Assembly (NCBI GenBank): GCA_965153455.1
Contig: OZ234494.1
Coordinates: forward strand, 25,287,354 to 25,351,353
Source of the DNA: Sphagnum compactum
Taxonomy: Eukaryota > Bryophyta > Sphagnopsida > Sphagnales
Direction: 5' to 3'
DNA: 64,000 nt
Shown: piece after piece, positions 1 to 11,345 of the stretch
Layout: the number at the start of each line of letters is the position of its first letter
Position numbering within the stretch: position 1 is the stretch's first letter
Translations under genes and position numbers: made by a program
The notes under the pieces: model-generated
What the model saw: the letters and a program-made list of their open reading frames with translations, nothing else
The model's database searches: none
What the model was told of the DNA's origin: nothing

Positions 1-1800
1 TATACCATAGTACCTTGGCAGCTTGTACACCCTAATTTTATTATTATTTTGTAGAAATGTTGAATTTTTCTTTAATGTTTTTGTTTTCGTAAAGAGCAAC
101 AAAATTTTGTGAAAGAGAGTAGAGATTTTTTCGACAAATTCAGAAATATTTTACTATTCAATATGGAATCTTCATAATTAATTAATTAATTAATTTTCAA
201 CATACATGTGTTCAATTACCATTGCATTCTGGCGGATGTTTTTGTGTGCCTAGCTTCTGAAAAGTTAGAGTACCAATGTAGTTTGGAACATGAATGATAA
301 GTAGTTTTTGAAGTTGATTTTATGGGTGAGTTATGTCAATAATTCCATGAACTTTCTTCCATTCCACCATATTTTTCTCTAAGCCTCTTCCCCTCTCAAA
401 TGCACCCAATTCTTGGGATTAATTTCTTTCACAATTTGAACAAAAATATACACCAGAACTTTTGCATCACAAACAATGGCCTAACCTGAGAGTAAATTCT
501 CCCCATAGTTCCTAGTTTGATCATGACTCGTTTTACTTTATGGACAATAACATATGTGAGATACTAACCACCTACCCATGATTACACACATATCACATGA
601 GTACCTAGTGATAAATTTACCAATCAAATGCCATGGATTGGGGCCTAAAGTAATTCTATATCTGCACTGATTCTTACTTACCATTTTGTTTGCATAACTC
701 TTCATAAGAAGGTCCATGATTGTGCAGGATGTTAGGAACCAAGAAGTAAATTTGGTCTTATAATTGACATAATAATTATTAGCTACAAAAAAATTAAATA
801 TCATATTTAGTCACCAAATTTTGAACATGGGGAAAAAAAAAACATTTAAAGCAGTAGCAGCGCTGGATGTTCTAAAACTGCAAATTAATTAGATATGTTC
901 AAAAGGTTATTATTTAGTATTGTAAATGAAACAAAAAAAGACAGAACCATTTGTTATTACACACATGGGTTTGGGTTGGTATTATTAGTTGGATTTTATG
1001 CAAGAAAAGAGTGTTCATAACTTCATACTCAAATTCCATTTCTGTTCCCCCCCCCCCCCCCCACCCTTCTGCCCCCATTTTGATTGTCCCTATCCCCTCT
1101 CCTATCAACCCACATGGTGTGTTTAAAGTCCATCATTATTGAGTGGAATTAGAAATCCAAATTGAGGGGGGGGAAAAAAAAACAAAAAGCAAATGGGTAC
1201 CAATAACTAGAGATTTGGATTATAACCAGTGTTGTGTGTGTATGTGGTTTACAATATACCCATAGTGTAAGTGTTAAATGGGGGAACTTATTTCCCCCAT
1301 GTGTAATGCATAAAACCCTACCCAGAAATGGATGGGTTTTGGTATATATCATAAGCATATTATCATAGTGGACTGCAGTCTTGGCCACCAGCCTTTGTGA
1401 TCCATCATGGGTGCACTCTCGCAATCATGAAACCCTTCCAATAATCCACCACTGCACCTCCAACTTATTGGACTGCATTCGAATGAATAGTTTAGAGCCT
1501 GAGGAGGGTAGCACAGGCCTTAAGTTTGTTAGTCTGCAACAAAAACAAAAGTCAGCCCCAAAATAAATCATTTCTTATTTTTATGATTACTCAGCACCAG
1601 TTTTTTTTTCTCCCTGACATTTTTTGTCGACTTTTTAAACCGAAAATTTGAGACCAAAAAAAAAATTCTAGAGAAAATTCGAATATTTCTCTTTTAATGG
1701 AACATTTTTCTAAAAAATTGGGGAAAGAAAAACAGAGAAGGCAGAAAGAAGGAAAGAGGCCAATGGTAACAGTGGCAAAACTCCTGTAAAAATGTAGATT
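1..1800. other. Gene-free stretch with simple repeats
   Basis: I see no convincing coding signal on either strand; open frames are short and unlike any family I know. The stretch holds an AATT microsatellite at about 177-195, a run of 16 C at 1047-1062 and, at 1225-1235, a one-mismatch copy of the dispersed motif ACCAGTGTTGG. From about 1805 a fragment of the CAGCACCTACACTGGTAC repeat family begins; it recurs near 37150. Confidence 0.6.
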
Positions 1801-2593
1801 TTTAGAGTAGGCTTTGAGTGAACCAGCACCTACACTGGTACTATAGCAAAAAGTAAATTGCAGGCTTTAGTGATCGTAAACTGTTGATGTAACTTTTACG
1901 CTGCTCAGGACTTTGGAATATGCTTTTGTCCCGTTTGCAAAATAAGTTGAAAAAAGAAAATCACCCACAAAACCGGCAGATTTTCTTTGCACCGACGTTC
2001 CGCCAGCCCAAATTTGGCTAAACCCTTAAGGCTTAGGGGTGTGGCCGGGTTCCTTATTAACTGGCTGAATCCCCTGTTTTGAAGCTGGGATCAGTTTCGC
2101 CACCAAACGAAAAACTCATCCCCAAAAGGGCAGTTCATTTATTACCTATTGGATGTCGTCGGTTCTGGGCTAGGCTGAATTATATTTTGGGGGGGAAGTG
2201 GGAAAGAGAGGGGGGGGTTAGGGGGGGAACCTGGTGGTGAATTACTTAAACTTATTTCTGGGCTTTTTGGGGTTTTGGTAGTGAAGTGTTGTTTGGCAGC
2301 ATTCCAGGCCAAATGTAAATGCATTTTCTTGCTTTTTTGGGGGCTTTAGTGCTACCTGGTACAAAGTCATGGAGTTCTCTCTTTACTATTACAATTTACT
2401 CCCTACCCCCTCACATGCAAACTTTTCTAACATCAACAACAACAAGACAGCCAACATTGAGACTGCTTTTACTACCTTCAATTTTCCCTTAGTTTTGGGC
2501 ACAAAATTAGAGGAGTAGAAAGTTTCATGATTTAAATACATAATGCAATCCCACAAATTTCCATCCCAGAAATTACGGCGTGTATTTGGAGGG

Positions 2594-2700
2594 CACCTTA
2601 TATCTATGAATATCCCTCTAAAAAGGAGGAGGGATCTTATGCCTACTCCTAAAAAGTGGTAGGGAAATTTTGCTTACTTGTAGGTGTAAGATCTCTTCCA
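2594..2700 (+). repeat. Direct repeat, first copy
   Basis: About 105 bp resembles 3176-3282. Both copies carry CCTTATATCTAT, then AATATCCCTC, a purine-rich stretch, GGTAGGGAAA and TAGGTGTAAGATC in the same order. A third partial echo, GGGTAGGTGTAAGAACC, follows at about 2708-2725. Identity is moderate, so the duplication is old. No coding potential is visible. Confidence 0.7.
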
Positions 2701-3040
2701 CTCCTGAGGGGTAGGTGTAAGAACCTTTCCCCTCTTATGCCTTACAATCTATATATGTTCATGATTAGGTTTCCTTCATGATATGATGGGTCAAATTTAA
2801 TGGAAGTCATACTCCCCCAGGGCCGCTTCTAATTTGAGGGTTGCAGTTTCAAGGGGAGCAGCCTGAGGGTGTAGGCCTGAAAATCAAGGGAGGCTTCTTT
2901 GAATAGGCCTTCTCCAATGTAAAGCATGAAAGGGTTCTATTCAAATGGCAGAAGGTCTGCATGTGATTAGGTTCCTTCAAGTAATGAATGAATCTTCCAT
3001 GTGAGGAGTTGTTTTTTTTTTTTATAATAATAATAAAACC

Positions 3041-3157
3041 TTGGAGTGCTTTACATGTATGGTAAATCCCTAGGGTGGGGACATTCCCAAAATGTGGGAC
3101 CTAGACTAGGCCCCACATTTTATGAATGTTCCCATCCATAGGCATAAAGCACTCCAA
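3041..3157. repeat. Foldback inverted repeat (117 nt)
   Basis: The stretch reads TTGGAGTGCTTTA at its left edge and TAAAGCACTCCAA at its right edge. The pairing continues inward through GGGGACATTC/GAATGTTCCC and AAAATGTGGG/CCCACATTTT to a centre GACCTAGACTAGGCC with almost no loop. A bulge of about 12 nt lies in the left arm. No target-site duplication is obvious. It could be a foldback transposon, a MITE or the template of a small-RNA precursor; the sequence alone does not decide. Confidence 0.75.
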
Positions 3158-3175
3158 TGAATTTCTATTTGTATG

Positions 3176-3282
3176 GTACCTTATATCTATTAATATCCCT
3201 CCTACAAAAGAGAAGGGATATTATACTACTCCTTATGAGGGGTAGGGAAATCAACTTCCTTATAGGTGTAAGATCCCTCCTT
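3176..3282 (+). repeat. Direct repeat, second copy
   Basis: This is the partner of 2594-2700, with the same block order: CCTTATATCTAT, AATATCCCTC, GGTAGGGAAA, TAGGTGTAAGATC. The 117-nt foldback repeat lies just before this copy and is absent before the first copy, so the hairpin probably inserted after, or independently of, the duplication. Confidence 0.7.
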
Positions 3283-3398
3283 ATCCTAAGCCTCATGGTT
3301 GTTGTATATTTAGGTTAATGATAACCTTTGCCTCTGCCTTATGATAGGTAAAACCTACAGGTGGAGGACATTCACCAAAAAGGGGGTTGAATTCAGCT

Positions 3399-3560
3399 AT
3401 TGCCTCATCCTACGCCCCTTATTTTGAGAGTTGCCTCACCCTCGGACTTTAAATTGCCTCATCCCAGGCCCCTTATTTTGAGAGTTGCCTCACCCTGGAC
3501 TTTAAATTGCCTCATCCTAGGCCCCTAATTTTTGAGAATTCCCTCACCCTAGGACTTTAC
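3399..3560 (+). repeat. Tandem repeat, three ~54-bp units
   Basis: Three head-to-tail units start at about 3399, 3453 and 3506. Each contains ATTGCCTCATCC, GCCCCTTATTTTGAG, then TTGCCTCACCCT and GGACTTTA. Each unit is itself two related halves (TTGCCTCATCC and TTGCCTCACCC), so a 25-27-bp ancestral unit is likely. The last unit is the most diverged. Units abut with no unique spacer, so this is a minisatellite and not a CRISPR-like array. Confidence 0.85.
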
Positions 3561-4069
3561 CTTTCATTAAACCTAGTCATGTAACATATAACTTGCTTGC
3601 AAGATCATTTAATACAATGTGAAATCATCACATAAACTTGATGAGCTTTGACAATGAATCATGCTGGCAGTTTTGGCGTGAGTTTTAATCCAATAAGCAA
3701 GGGCTGACCCTTGTAAGTAATAAGCATCTGAATCATAATCCTCACAGACAAACACACACACATTCTTTCTGGCATCAAGGTGAAAAATGGATTATGGACC
3801 TGTTTAAATGAGTGAGTGTCGGAAACTCTTCCTTATTGCAGGCCAGGCTCTTCTTCTGTTATACTCCATGACATGAGTAACTACCCAATAATAGGAATAG
3901 CTCTGACAAGAGGCAAGAAGAAGAAGAAGTGAGAAAGGTAAACCAACAATATAGGCTATGCGTGAAAGTGCTGATGGTGGACCAGGGTGAACCAGCAGTC
4001 AAGTTTCACCTTGTAGTCATCCTTTTTTTTGCTGGCTATATATAGCCAAAAAGTTGTATCAAAGATCAA

Positions 4070-4480
4070 AAGTGGAAAAATCAAGTGATTTTTGAGATTT
4101 CTAATAGCCAGAATCTGATTTTTCTATAAAAATCATCAGATTTGTGCACATGGTTCAAGTCTGTAACCAAAATGTAGAAGATTTTTCCTTAATTTTATTT
4201 TTATATTTAGCTTGTAATCAAATTTGGCTAAATGTTCTTATGAATCATCACCACTTTCGCTACATCACAAAATTGACAAAAATGAAAAAAAGACTGCTTG
4301 TAGTTCCTTCAGCCTGGCAAGTGAGGTCTTTTAGTGACTATATTTAACCCAGGAAATGTTAAGTTTGGGGTCAGAGACCACAATCTGGTCTTCAGGTCAG
4401 ATACTTACACCTTGGGTGGACCAGCACCCAGGTACCAACATGAGTGCTGGTTCGGCCAAGGTGCTCATCCACCCGAGGGA
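4070..4480 (+). repeat. Dispersed repeat family D, copy 1
   Basis: The head (4070-4190) matches 42059-42168: both contain TTTTTGAGAT, AATAGCCAGAAT, CAGATTT and CATGGTTCAA followed by TGTAACCAAAA and TAGAAG. The tail (about 4313-4480) contains GTGAGGTC, TATATTTAACCCAGGAAATG, TCAGAGACC and the end motif GTGCTGGTTC. The tail recurs at 5073-5240, 5250-5440 and 42690-42810. Copies differ in spacing and are old. The type of mobile element is unknown to me. Confidence 0.65.
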
Positions 4481-5072
4481 AGCACCTAGGCTGAGTGAAC
4501 CAGTACTTACATTTGGCCTTAGGAGACTCTTCATCCACGTATGGACATCCAGGGCCCCTCCAGCCACCACAATCTCCTTTTCCCAATGGGTTGCCGGCCC
4601 CCAAGCCACCCTCATATGTAGATAATATAACAACCAATGTGCTTGTATGTCCTAGCTTCACTTAGCCTAACCTTAGGCAGGTGTACTCCTAGGCAAATGA
4701 ACTCCCAGGCAAATTGATGTAAAGGACAAAACCAACAAGTATGGTAACTCTAAGCCTGAATTGCTGGTTTCCTATAAAGTGCAAATCAAATGGTTATGAG
4801 AAAGATATGAGAATTCATTTCTTGAGCTTGGTATAGAAATGATAAAAAAATAACAATGAGACCATATTAATTCAAAACTATTCTTTCTCCTGCAGATGGC
4901 CTTCCTAATTCTCATGCCAATGGAATCTACCCTGTGTTAATAGAATTTTCTTTGAGACAAGGGGTATGGTAAAAGTATGGCCCTTTTGGTATTCCATATT
5001 ATGGAGGCCCCTCCATACATGGACAGTGTCCCAAGACTTACATTGTACCCTAACATTGTACCTTCACATTGG

Positions 5073-5440
5073 TGAGTGAGGCCAGTGGCTATATTTAACC
5101 CAGGAAATGTTAAATATATGTTACTCAAGTGATTTTGTCTTAGGTTGGGATATTTACAATGTTTAGAAAGAACCCCAAAAACAAACATTTGAGTTTTTTT
5201 TTTAAACCACGGGTTCACTGTCCAGGGTGGATGCACACCCATGTTGGAACCTTCACCTTTTTTAGTGAGGTCTCTTAGTGACCATATTAAGCCAAAAAAT
5301 GTTAGATTTGAACTCAGAGACCCTGATTTAATTCAAACATGGGATATTTGTAACATTTATTTAGAAATAATTTAAACAGATTTTGGGATTTTTGCCATGG
5401 TACCGACGTGGGTGCTAGTTCACCCAAGGCCTGGTTGTGC
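5073..5440 (+). repeat. Family D, two adjacent tail copies
   Basis: Two head-to-tail copies of the family D tail lie here (about 5073-5240 and 5250-5440). Shared blocks are GTGAGG, AGTGACCATATT or AGTGGCTATATT, an A-rich AAATGTTA block, CTCAGAGACCCTGA (second copy), GGGATATTT and a terminal ACCATGG- or CCACGGG-like block leading to a TTCACCCAA or TTCACTGTCC end. Neighbouring placement with copy 1 suggests local duplication. No coding signal is present. Confidence 0.65.
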
Positions 5441-7180
5441 ATCCAAGTAGTAAATTACAAGCCAAAATATGAGAGACAACTGTACTACCATGTTTGTCAG
5501 AGGCGCATGTGAGGCCAAATACATAAGTTTGGGAATTTCTGACAATTGGTAGGGAGGGGGGCAACAGACTGGGTTATTTGGTTCTTAGGGTGTACATATA
5601 TATATATGTATATATATGGACAAGTTTTAGCACACCTGTTGGAGAGCCTTTTTCTATCTAGTGCATAATTAATTCCTGACACGAGCCTTGGGAAAGAAGA
5701 AGAGTTTATCACTAAGATGCTGGCTGCATATTAGAGTTATCCATAAAGTAGGCACCATTAGGGTTCTTGTCCTGGCTCTGGCCGAAACAGGGCATGAGTG
5801 TTGCACTGTTTTTGACATTGGGTTTTCTTTGGTTTTTTGCCGGATGTGGTCATCTTTTTATTTTGCCACTGTGATCGTCTTTTTCATGGTGTGCTCATCA
5901 GCTTGAATTTTGACATGACATCTTAGACATGGAGTTCCCTGACTTCCTTCCTGCTAAGGTGAAATAGAAAAATAAAATAAAATCGAAAATCCATCCATTG
6001 TGTGATGTCAACAAGGTGGCATGCATTTCTAAAGAGTTGATACAGTAGGTGAACCATATCATGGACTTCAATTTGGGAAGCTGATGGATTCAAATCAATC
6101 AAATATGGGAGTGTGGAATAGAGATGCTTGAGCTTTGTGTGTGTGTTTGACAAGAACTCATGATGTTATCTTTTCAGATGATTTGTATGCAATTTGATTG
6201 TGATCTCACTCACACTCATAACAAACAAGTATTTTGATGAGCTTGGTTTTTGAGTTCATCACTTTGACTCTTGAGTCTCAGAAGTGTAGATTCTTTATAT
6301 TGGGCCTTGGCCCTTAAGTGTAACATCCCAGGGTGGGTGGGAGGGAATTTCTCATTAAAAGGAGACCTAGATGAAGGAGGACATTAAATCACCAATGGGT
6401 CTTTATTGCAGATAGTACTTTTGTATTACCTATCTGCTTCTTCTTTTTCTTGTTGCCCTTGGCCCAATCCATCCTTTTGAGAAAAAGATGGGTGATGCCA
6501 AGACACAAATTTTGGGTCCTGTTATGCATGCTTTGGGTGCATAATAGACACTAAGAAGCATAATTAACCTAAAATACAGATAACAGACAAATAACAACAA
6601 TCTATCAATATGTTTTTGCACACCATGTAAGGGAATAATATATGGACAATCCTAAATGAATGTGCCTTAAGAACATGTCATGTAACAGCAACATGTAATT
6701 AATTGGACATAAAGGAAACATCAGGAACAAATTTGGTACATGAAAATGACATTAGTATTAATGTCTTGACATGTTTTATAGGCCTAGTTATTTTTAAATG
6801 TTTAAATGTTAAATGATTAGGAACATGGGGACTAATGATTTAGAGTTGAGACCTTTAGTTAGATATTTCAGTAGACAAAGCTAGACTATAGACCTTAATG
6901 CCCATTTGCACTCAAAGTTACCTTGAAAAAAAATTAAAGCTCTAACACTATGCTAGTTTAGGGTTTAGGTTACTTCCAATAACTATTTACAAAGAGTCTA
7001 ATTGAACAACTTAACTACTAACACATGTTCACACCTAATGCTAAGTCAACACAAAACTTGCTCATCATAACTAAACATCATTATGTTTCTCTTTTTATGT
7101 AGACCTCTAAAATTAGGTTATCATTTCAATCATGTCATCATTTTGGCGACTAACTTCAACAACACTTTTGCAAATGGCAT
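5441..7180. other. Gene-free stretch
   Basis: I see no supported gene. There is an AT microsatellite at about 5588-5606. Short open frames on both strands have no recognisable motif. The stretch may contain transposon debris too decayed for me to identify. Confidence 0.5.
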
Positions 7181-7184
7181 TGAA

Positions 7185-7665
7185 TTTCTTTTTGTTGCCT
7201 TCAACCTTGAAGGTCATCTTCCTTGTCATCTCTCTATTTTTTTATGCTCTTGTACTCAATTTTGATGTTCATTTGCATTCTTTCTTTTATCATTACATTG
7301 TTATAATAGTTCCAAAAACTTTGCAAATCTTTTTCAAGCTTTTAATTGTGAAGACATCAATTATGGAGAGGTCAATTGTGTTTGTGCACTCTTTGGATTG
7401 ATTGACCCTATTGCACATCTTCTTTTTGCTTTCGACCTTGAATGCCTATTGATTTTCTTATAACTTTTGAACTTGAATGCCATTTTTCTCTTCATCTCTC
7501 TATTCTTTTTGTGCTCTTGCACTCAATGCTTGGTTGCATTTTTTTTCTCACCATTACATTGTTGTATTGTATTTGCATTGTTGTGTCCTTGCAATAGTTC
7601 TACATGACATTTTGCATCTTCTTCAAGCTTTCGATTGTGGAGAGGCCAATTGTGTTCATGTGTTT
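7185..7665 (+). repeat. Two diverged tandem copies, ~270-bp unit
   Basis: Blocks recur in order at about 7185-7395 and 7465-7665: CATCTCTCTATT, then GCTCTTG with ACTCAAT, then TCATTACATTGTT or CCATTACATTGTT, then TTTTTCAAGCTTT or CTTCTTCAAGCTTT, then GGAGAGG with CAATTGTGTT. Divergence is strong. The second copy overlaps the start of the highly similar 195-bp repeat at 7592-7786. The strands show no confident protein. Confidence 0.55.
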
Positions 7666-7786
7666 AAATTCAATGTTTGACATTTGATTATCATTGCTCC
7701 ATGTACGTTCTATTACATCTATAGCTTTGCAATTTGGTTTACAAGTTTTGTTTTTTTGTTTTTTTTGTTCTCTTGTCTATCTTATT
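7592..7786 (+). repeat. Near-identical direct repeat, copy 1
   Basis: This 195-bp segment matches 8473-8667 without gaps (constant offset of 881). I count six substitutions, so identity is about 97%. Surrounding DNA is far more diverged, so this duplication is much younger than most repeats in the window. It ends in a T-rich block that reads the same in both copies, through GTCTATCTTATT. Confidence 0.9.
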
Positions 7787-8472
7787 TTGATTTTTACTAC
7801 TATATCTTCATAAAATGTGTTTTTTGCCTTTGATGTTTGGCAATATTTGTTCCATTGTCACAATTTTTATATCTTCACACATTCCATTTTCTTCATGTTA
7901 TGTTTTATGTTTTGTGCATGTTATTGAAAATTGTTGTGATGGTTGTCAAAAGAGTTGCAAAACATCTAAAGAGAAATTGATCCTTTGGATCAACCACATC
8001 CAACTCAGTTGTATTCTCTTTGCTTGAATTACTATCAGATGACCTTTGGTATTTAAACTTTGGTTGGCACTAAATTTTTGTGTTCATCTCACAAGTGGAA
8101 TTTGATGCAAGATCAATATCCATTGTCTTTTTTACTTTTGAAGCTTTCATGTGACCTCTACCCCTTTGTATCTCTCAAGCTCTTCTTCAAGTATGTGACA
8201 CATTGCATCTCCCTATAGTCGCAAGTACTTGATTCTCCCCATCTTTTGTATTGAATTTGATGTTAAAATATTTTTTGAACTATAATTCATTTGATTCTTT
8301 AACTAAAATTCATGTTGTGAATTTTGAAGAAAATGCACACAACATAACTTGATTTTCATTGTTTGCAATTGTGTTAATTTCAATGATCTTGTTATTGCCT
8401 TGGAACGCCATGTGAATTTGTGAAATTGTAAAAGAATATAAACAATGAATCTACCATGTGTATAACATTGTT

Positions 8473-8667
8473 CAATAGTTCTGAATGGCATTTTGCATCT
8501 TCTTCAAACTTTCGATTGTGGAGAGGCCAATTGTGTTCATGTGTTTAAATTCAATGTTTGACATTTGATTATCATTGCTCCATGTATGTTCTACTACATC
8601 TATAGCTTTGCAATTTGGTTTACAAGTTTTGTTTTTTTGTTTTTTTTGTTCTCTTGTCTATCTTATT
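8473..8667 (+). repeat. Near-identical direct repeat, copy 2
   Basis: Second copy of the 195-bp repeat (see 7592-7786). It starts at CAATAGTTCT and ends at CTTATT, after which the two flanks diverge at once. The 686-bp spacer between copies shows no gene. Possible causes are unequal exchange, gene conversion or capture in a recently moved element. Confidence 0.9.
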
Positions 8668-8949
8668 CCTCCTCAATAGTATATATCACCTTACATTCAC
8701 CATTTTTGTGTTATTACTACCATTTCCTAATGAAGAATAGATTCATTAGATCCCGCTTTCTCTTTTTAAGCAATGTCCTAAATCCTTTTTTTTTTAAATG
8801 TCTCAACAACCACAATCTCATCCTTTCCTAGTTGTTGTTCATCAACTACCTCCACTACATATAACAGTGCTACAATAAAATCCTAAGATACATGTTTATG
8901 CTCTTCTTTCTTATCCAAGTTTACACCCCCAATTAAACACACACCTTGG

Positions 8950-9890
8950 ATTTCTTTTTAACAAACCAACCGGATCATGACTATCTTAAACTTTTGAAGG
9001 TCAAGCATCATCCTAGTTTTACTCACTACATGACTTAAAAATCTAATGTTTCTTGCAACAAAAGATATTGATTAGGGTTTAATTTGATATTTTCGTCCCT
9101 AAGGTGTGTTAATACCAACTCAATATGTTTCAAGTGTTGCTACCAAGATACATTGTGGACGTTCAAATCATCTTGGAAATACCTTTAAAAGCTTTGCATC
9201 CAATCCTAAAACATTTTTTTCATGGTACAAATGAATGTATTCATTACTTTCTTCAAGTTAAAAGTCATAATGGTCGAATAAAAAACCCCTAACTTAGTGA
9301 TTATTGTAGTTATCTTCATATCTTTTGCTACCATCTTTATCTAACCATAAGCCACTTTGCAAATCAAGAATAAGAAAAATTTATGAATTCTCAAGTTGAG
9401 TCAAAACATCATCTACCAATGGCATTGGAAAAACATCCCTCTTGGTTTGCAAGTTCAAAAGCCAATAATCACCACAAAACCTCCTTCACATGTGTGCTTT
9501 GACATATTGGGCCTCATCTTGCTTAGAAAAACCAATTTGCACATTTTCCCTTGGACCATGTTGAATTTGAATCAGGTCCACTCAACATGAACAACTTTTT
9601 CAATCTTGATTAAAAAGTTGTGTCCCAAAAGAACATCATATCCATTTATATCAACCACCACAAAGTTCATTTGCATACATCCTCACGCACATGAATAAAC
9701 AATTCACCAATTATGCCCATAGTTTGGTTCCTATGCCTAATGTTGTTATGTACGATTTTGATCCAAAAAATATGCATAATCCCCAATTTTCTGACCACAC
9801 TTGTAGGTATAATTGACATTAAGGTTCCAATATCCATCAATCCCTTAATGATATGGTTATTCATCTCCACCAATAGATGCAAGCATTAGT
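8950..9890 (-). pseudogene. Ty3-type protease and RT remnant
   Basis: Minus-strand reading gives an aspartic-protease-like segment (about 9667-9882). Its active-site turn reads GLMDIG where retropepsins have D-T/S-G, so the Asp remains but the Thr/Ser is changed. A block YDVLLG-H-FLI follows at about 9615-9630, typical of the second half of the fold. Further on the frames switch among PMPLVDDV, an ILDLQSG-like block (palm of Ty3 RT), DDLNVHN (catalytic region) and N-ITFLSHVV-like blocks down to about 9000. Many stops and shifts break it. It is the pol half of the minus-strand element whose gag lies at 11346-12480. The same PMPLVDDV and VDD-NVHN style appears in the plus-strand element at 20340, so the two are probably related. 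Confidence 0.75.
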
Positions 9891-9892
9891 AC

Positions 9893-11345
9893 AAATCAAC
9901 CAAAATGTAACCACTTTATTTGTGACTACATGTGACTATTAGTTGTTTGCAACTAACTTTGAGAGTATTTGCAACTATAGGATCAACTTTCAAACTTTTG
10001 ATCATTCCTACAACTTTGATGTGATTATATTCCAATTATTTATGGCTTCATCCTATGGGTTGAATGATTTTTAAGTATATCTTCATCCATGAATAAGTTT
10101 ATATGTCCCATTAATTGCAATAGTCATCAAGCTAATTTCACCCCTAAAGGCATACTATGGTGTAATATAATAATGATATATCTTTATGTATGTATTAAAG
10201 TTGTATTTAAGATATATTAGACATATAATACAAATATATTTGTGCATATATTGTGCATATGTATGTATGTTGTTCATATTTTGAATTTGGAAATTGATAT
10301 TTCGAATCTAAAAATTAATATTTAAATTTTGAAATGTTTAATTGAATCTCAAAATGGATATTTGAATTCTAAAAATTCATATTATTACAATAATTACTAT
10401 TAAAGGGCTATTATGCCTACTAAAATCATTACTTTTATTTATTTATTATTATTATTATATCAATCATTGTATTTAATAAAAGTTATAACAAATGAGATAA
10501 TAATAAAAATAATAATAACAAAATAACTAGCCTAAAACCCATGCAACCTAGGTGGTTTAGGTTGAAGTGCTATGAAGACCATGTTAGTTAGTACATAGGT
10601 TAGGTGAATTAGTAAGTAATAAGTTATATTAATAGGTAGTTGTTAAGCAAGGTTAAGTGGTAGGTAGGTAGTAGTTAAGTAAATAAATTGTGATTAAGTT
10701 GCAATTAAATTGTGATTAAAATGTTTATTCCATATGGTTTATTTTCCACTTTTATTTTTTAAATGATATAAAGAGATGCATGAAAACCACAAAAAACATT
10801 AAAATGGAAATGCCATTTGAAATGAAGAAATAAAAGAAACCCAACCCTAAAGGGTAAACAAAAAATGAATAGTATTTAACTTCTAAATGCCACATGGCAT
10901 AAACCTATTCTAGGTGACTTATGGTATAATTTAGTCTAGATTTTATATGGCATAACCTAACCTAGCTAATGCCATTGGACATGACCTAGCCTAGCTGCCT
11001 TGTGGCCTAATTTATCATCAGTGCCACATGGCTTAACTTACCTACCTACCTACCTATTTCACAAGTTGCCATGTGGGAAATTTTGATAGGTTACCAAAAT
11101 AGTTGTATTATAGTTATAAATTTGTGCCACATAAGTCGTATTTATCCAATTTGGTCAATGGTTCCTTGTATTCATTAATCACAAATTTCATCCAAAAATT
11201 GATGATGTCATTGATGAAATCATGTCATTTGCAACTAATTAGTTCTTGTGATTTGTTTTAAGTGACAAATGTGAAAATAGTTGCAAAACATTGCTTGTGT
11301 AAAAAAAATCAAAAACATTAATCACAAATTTAGATTTTTCTTCTA
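9893..11345. mobile_element. Insertion splitting the minus-strand Ty3 element
   Basis: Coding traces of gag end near 11346 and protease begins near 9890 on the minus strand. The 1.45 kb between them has no retroelement similarity and is very AT-rich. TTGCAACTA occurs near both edges (about 9949, 9971 and 11227, with the complement at about 11276), the same motif that fills 45603-47060. A short run of CTAC units lies at 11038-11060, and blocks of the type GCCACATGGC and CTAGCCTAGCT recur at 10890-11080. I infer insertion of a non-autonomous DNA transposon or similar element. I could not define terminal repeats or a target duplication. Confidence 0.5.

Noticed and set aside
3399-3560. CRISPR-like appearance of regularly spaced repeats
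   Set aside because: Units abut with no unique spacers, and the window is eukaryotic.
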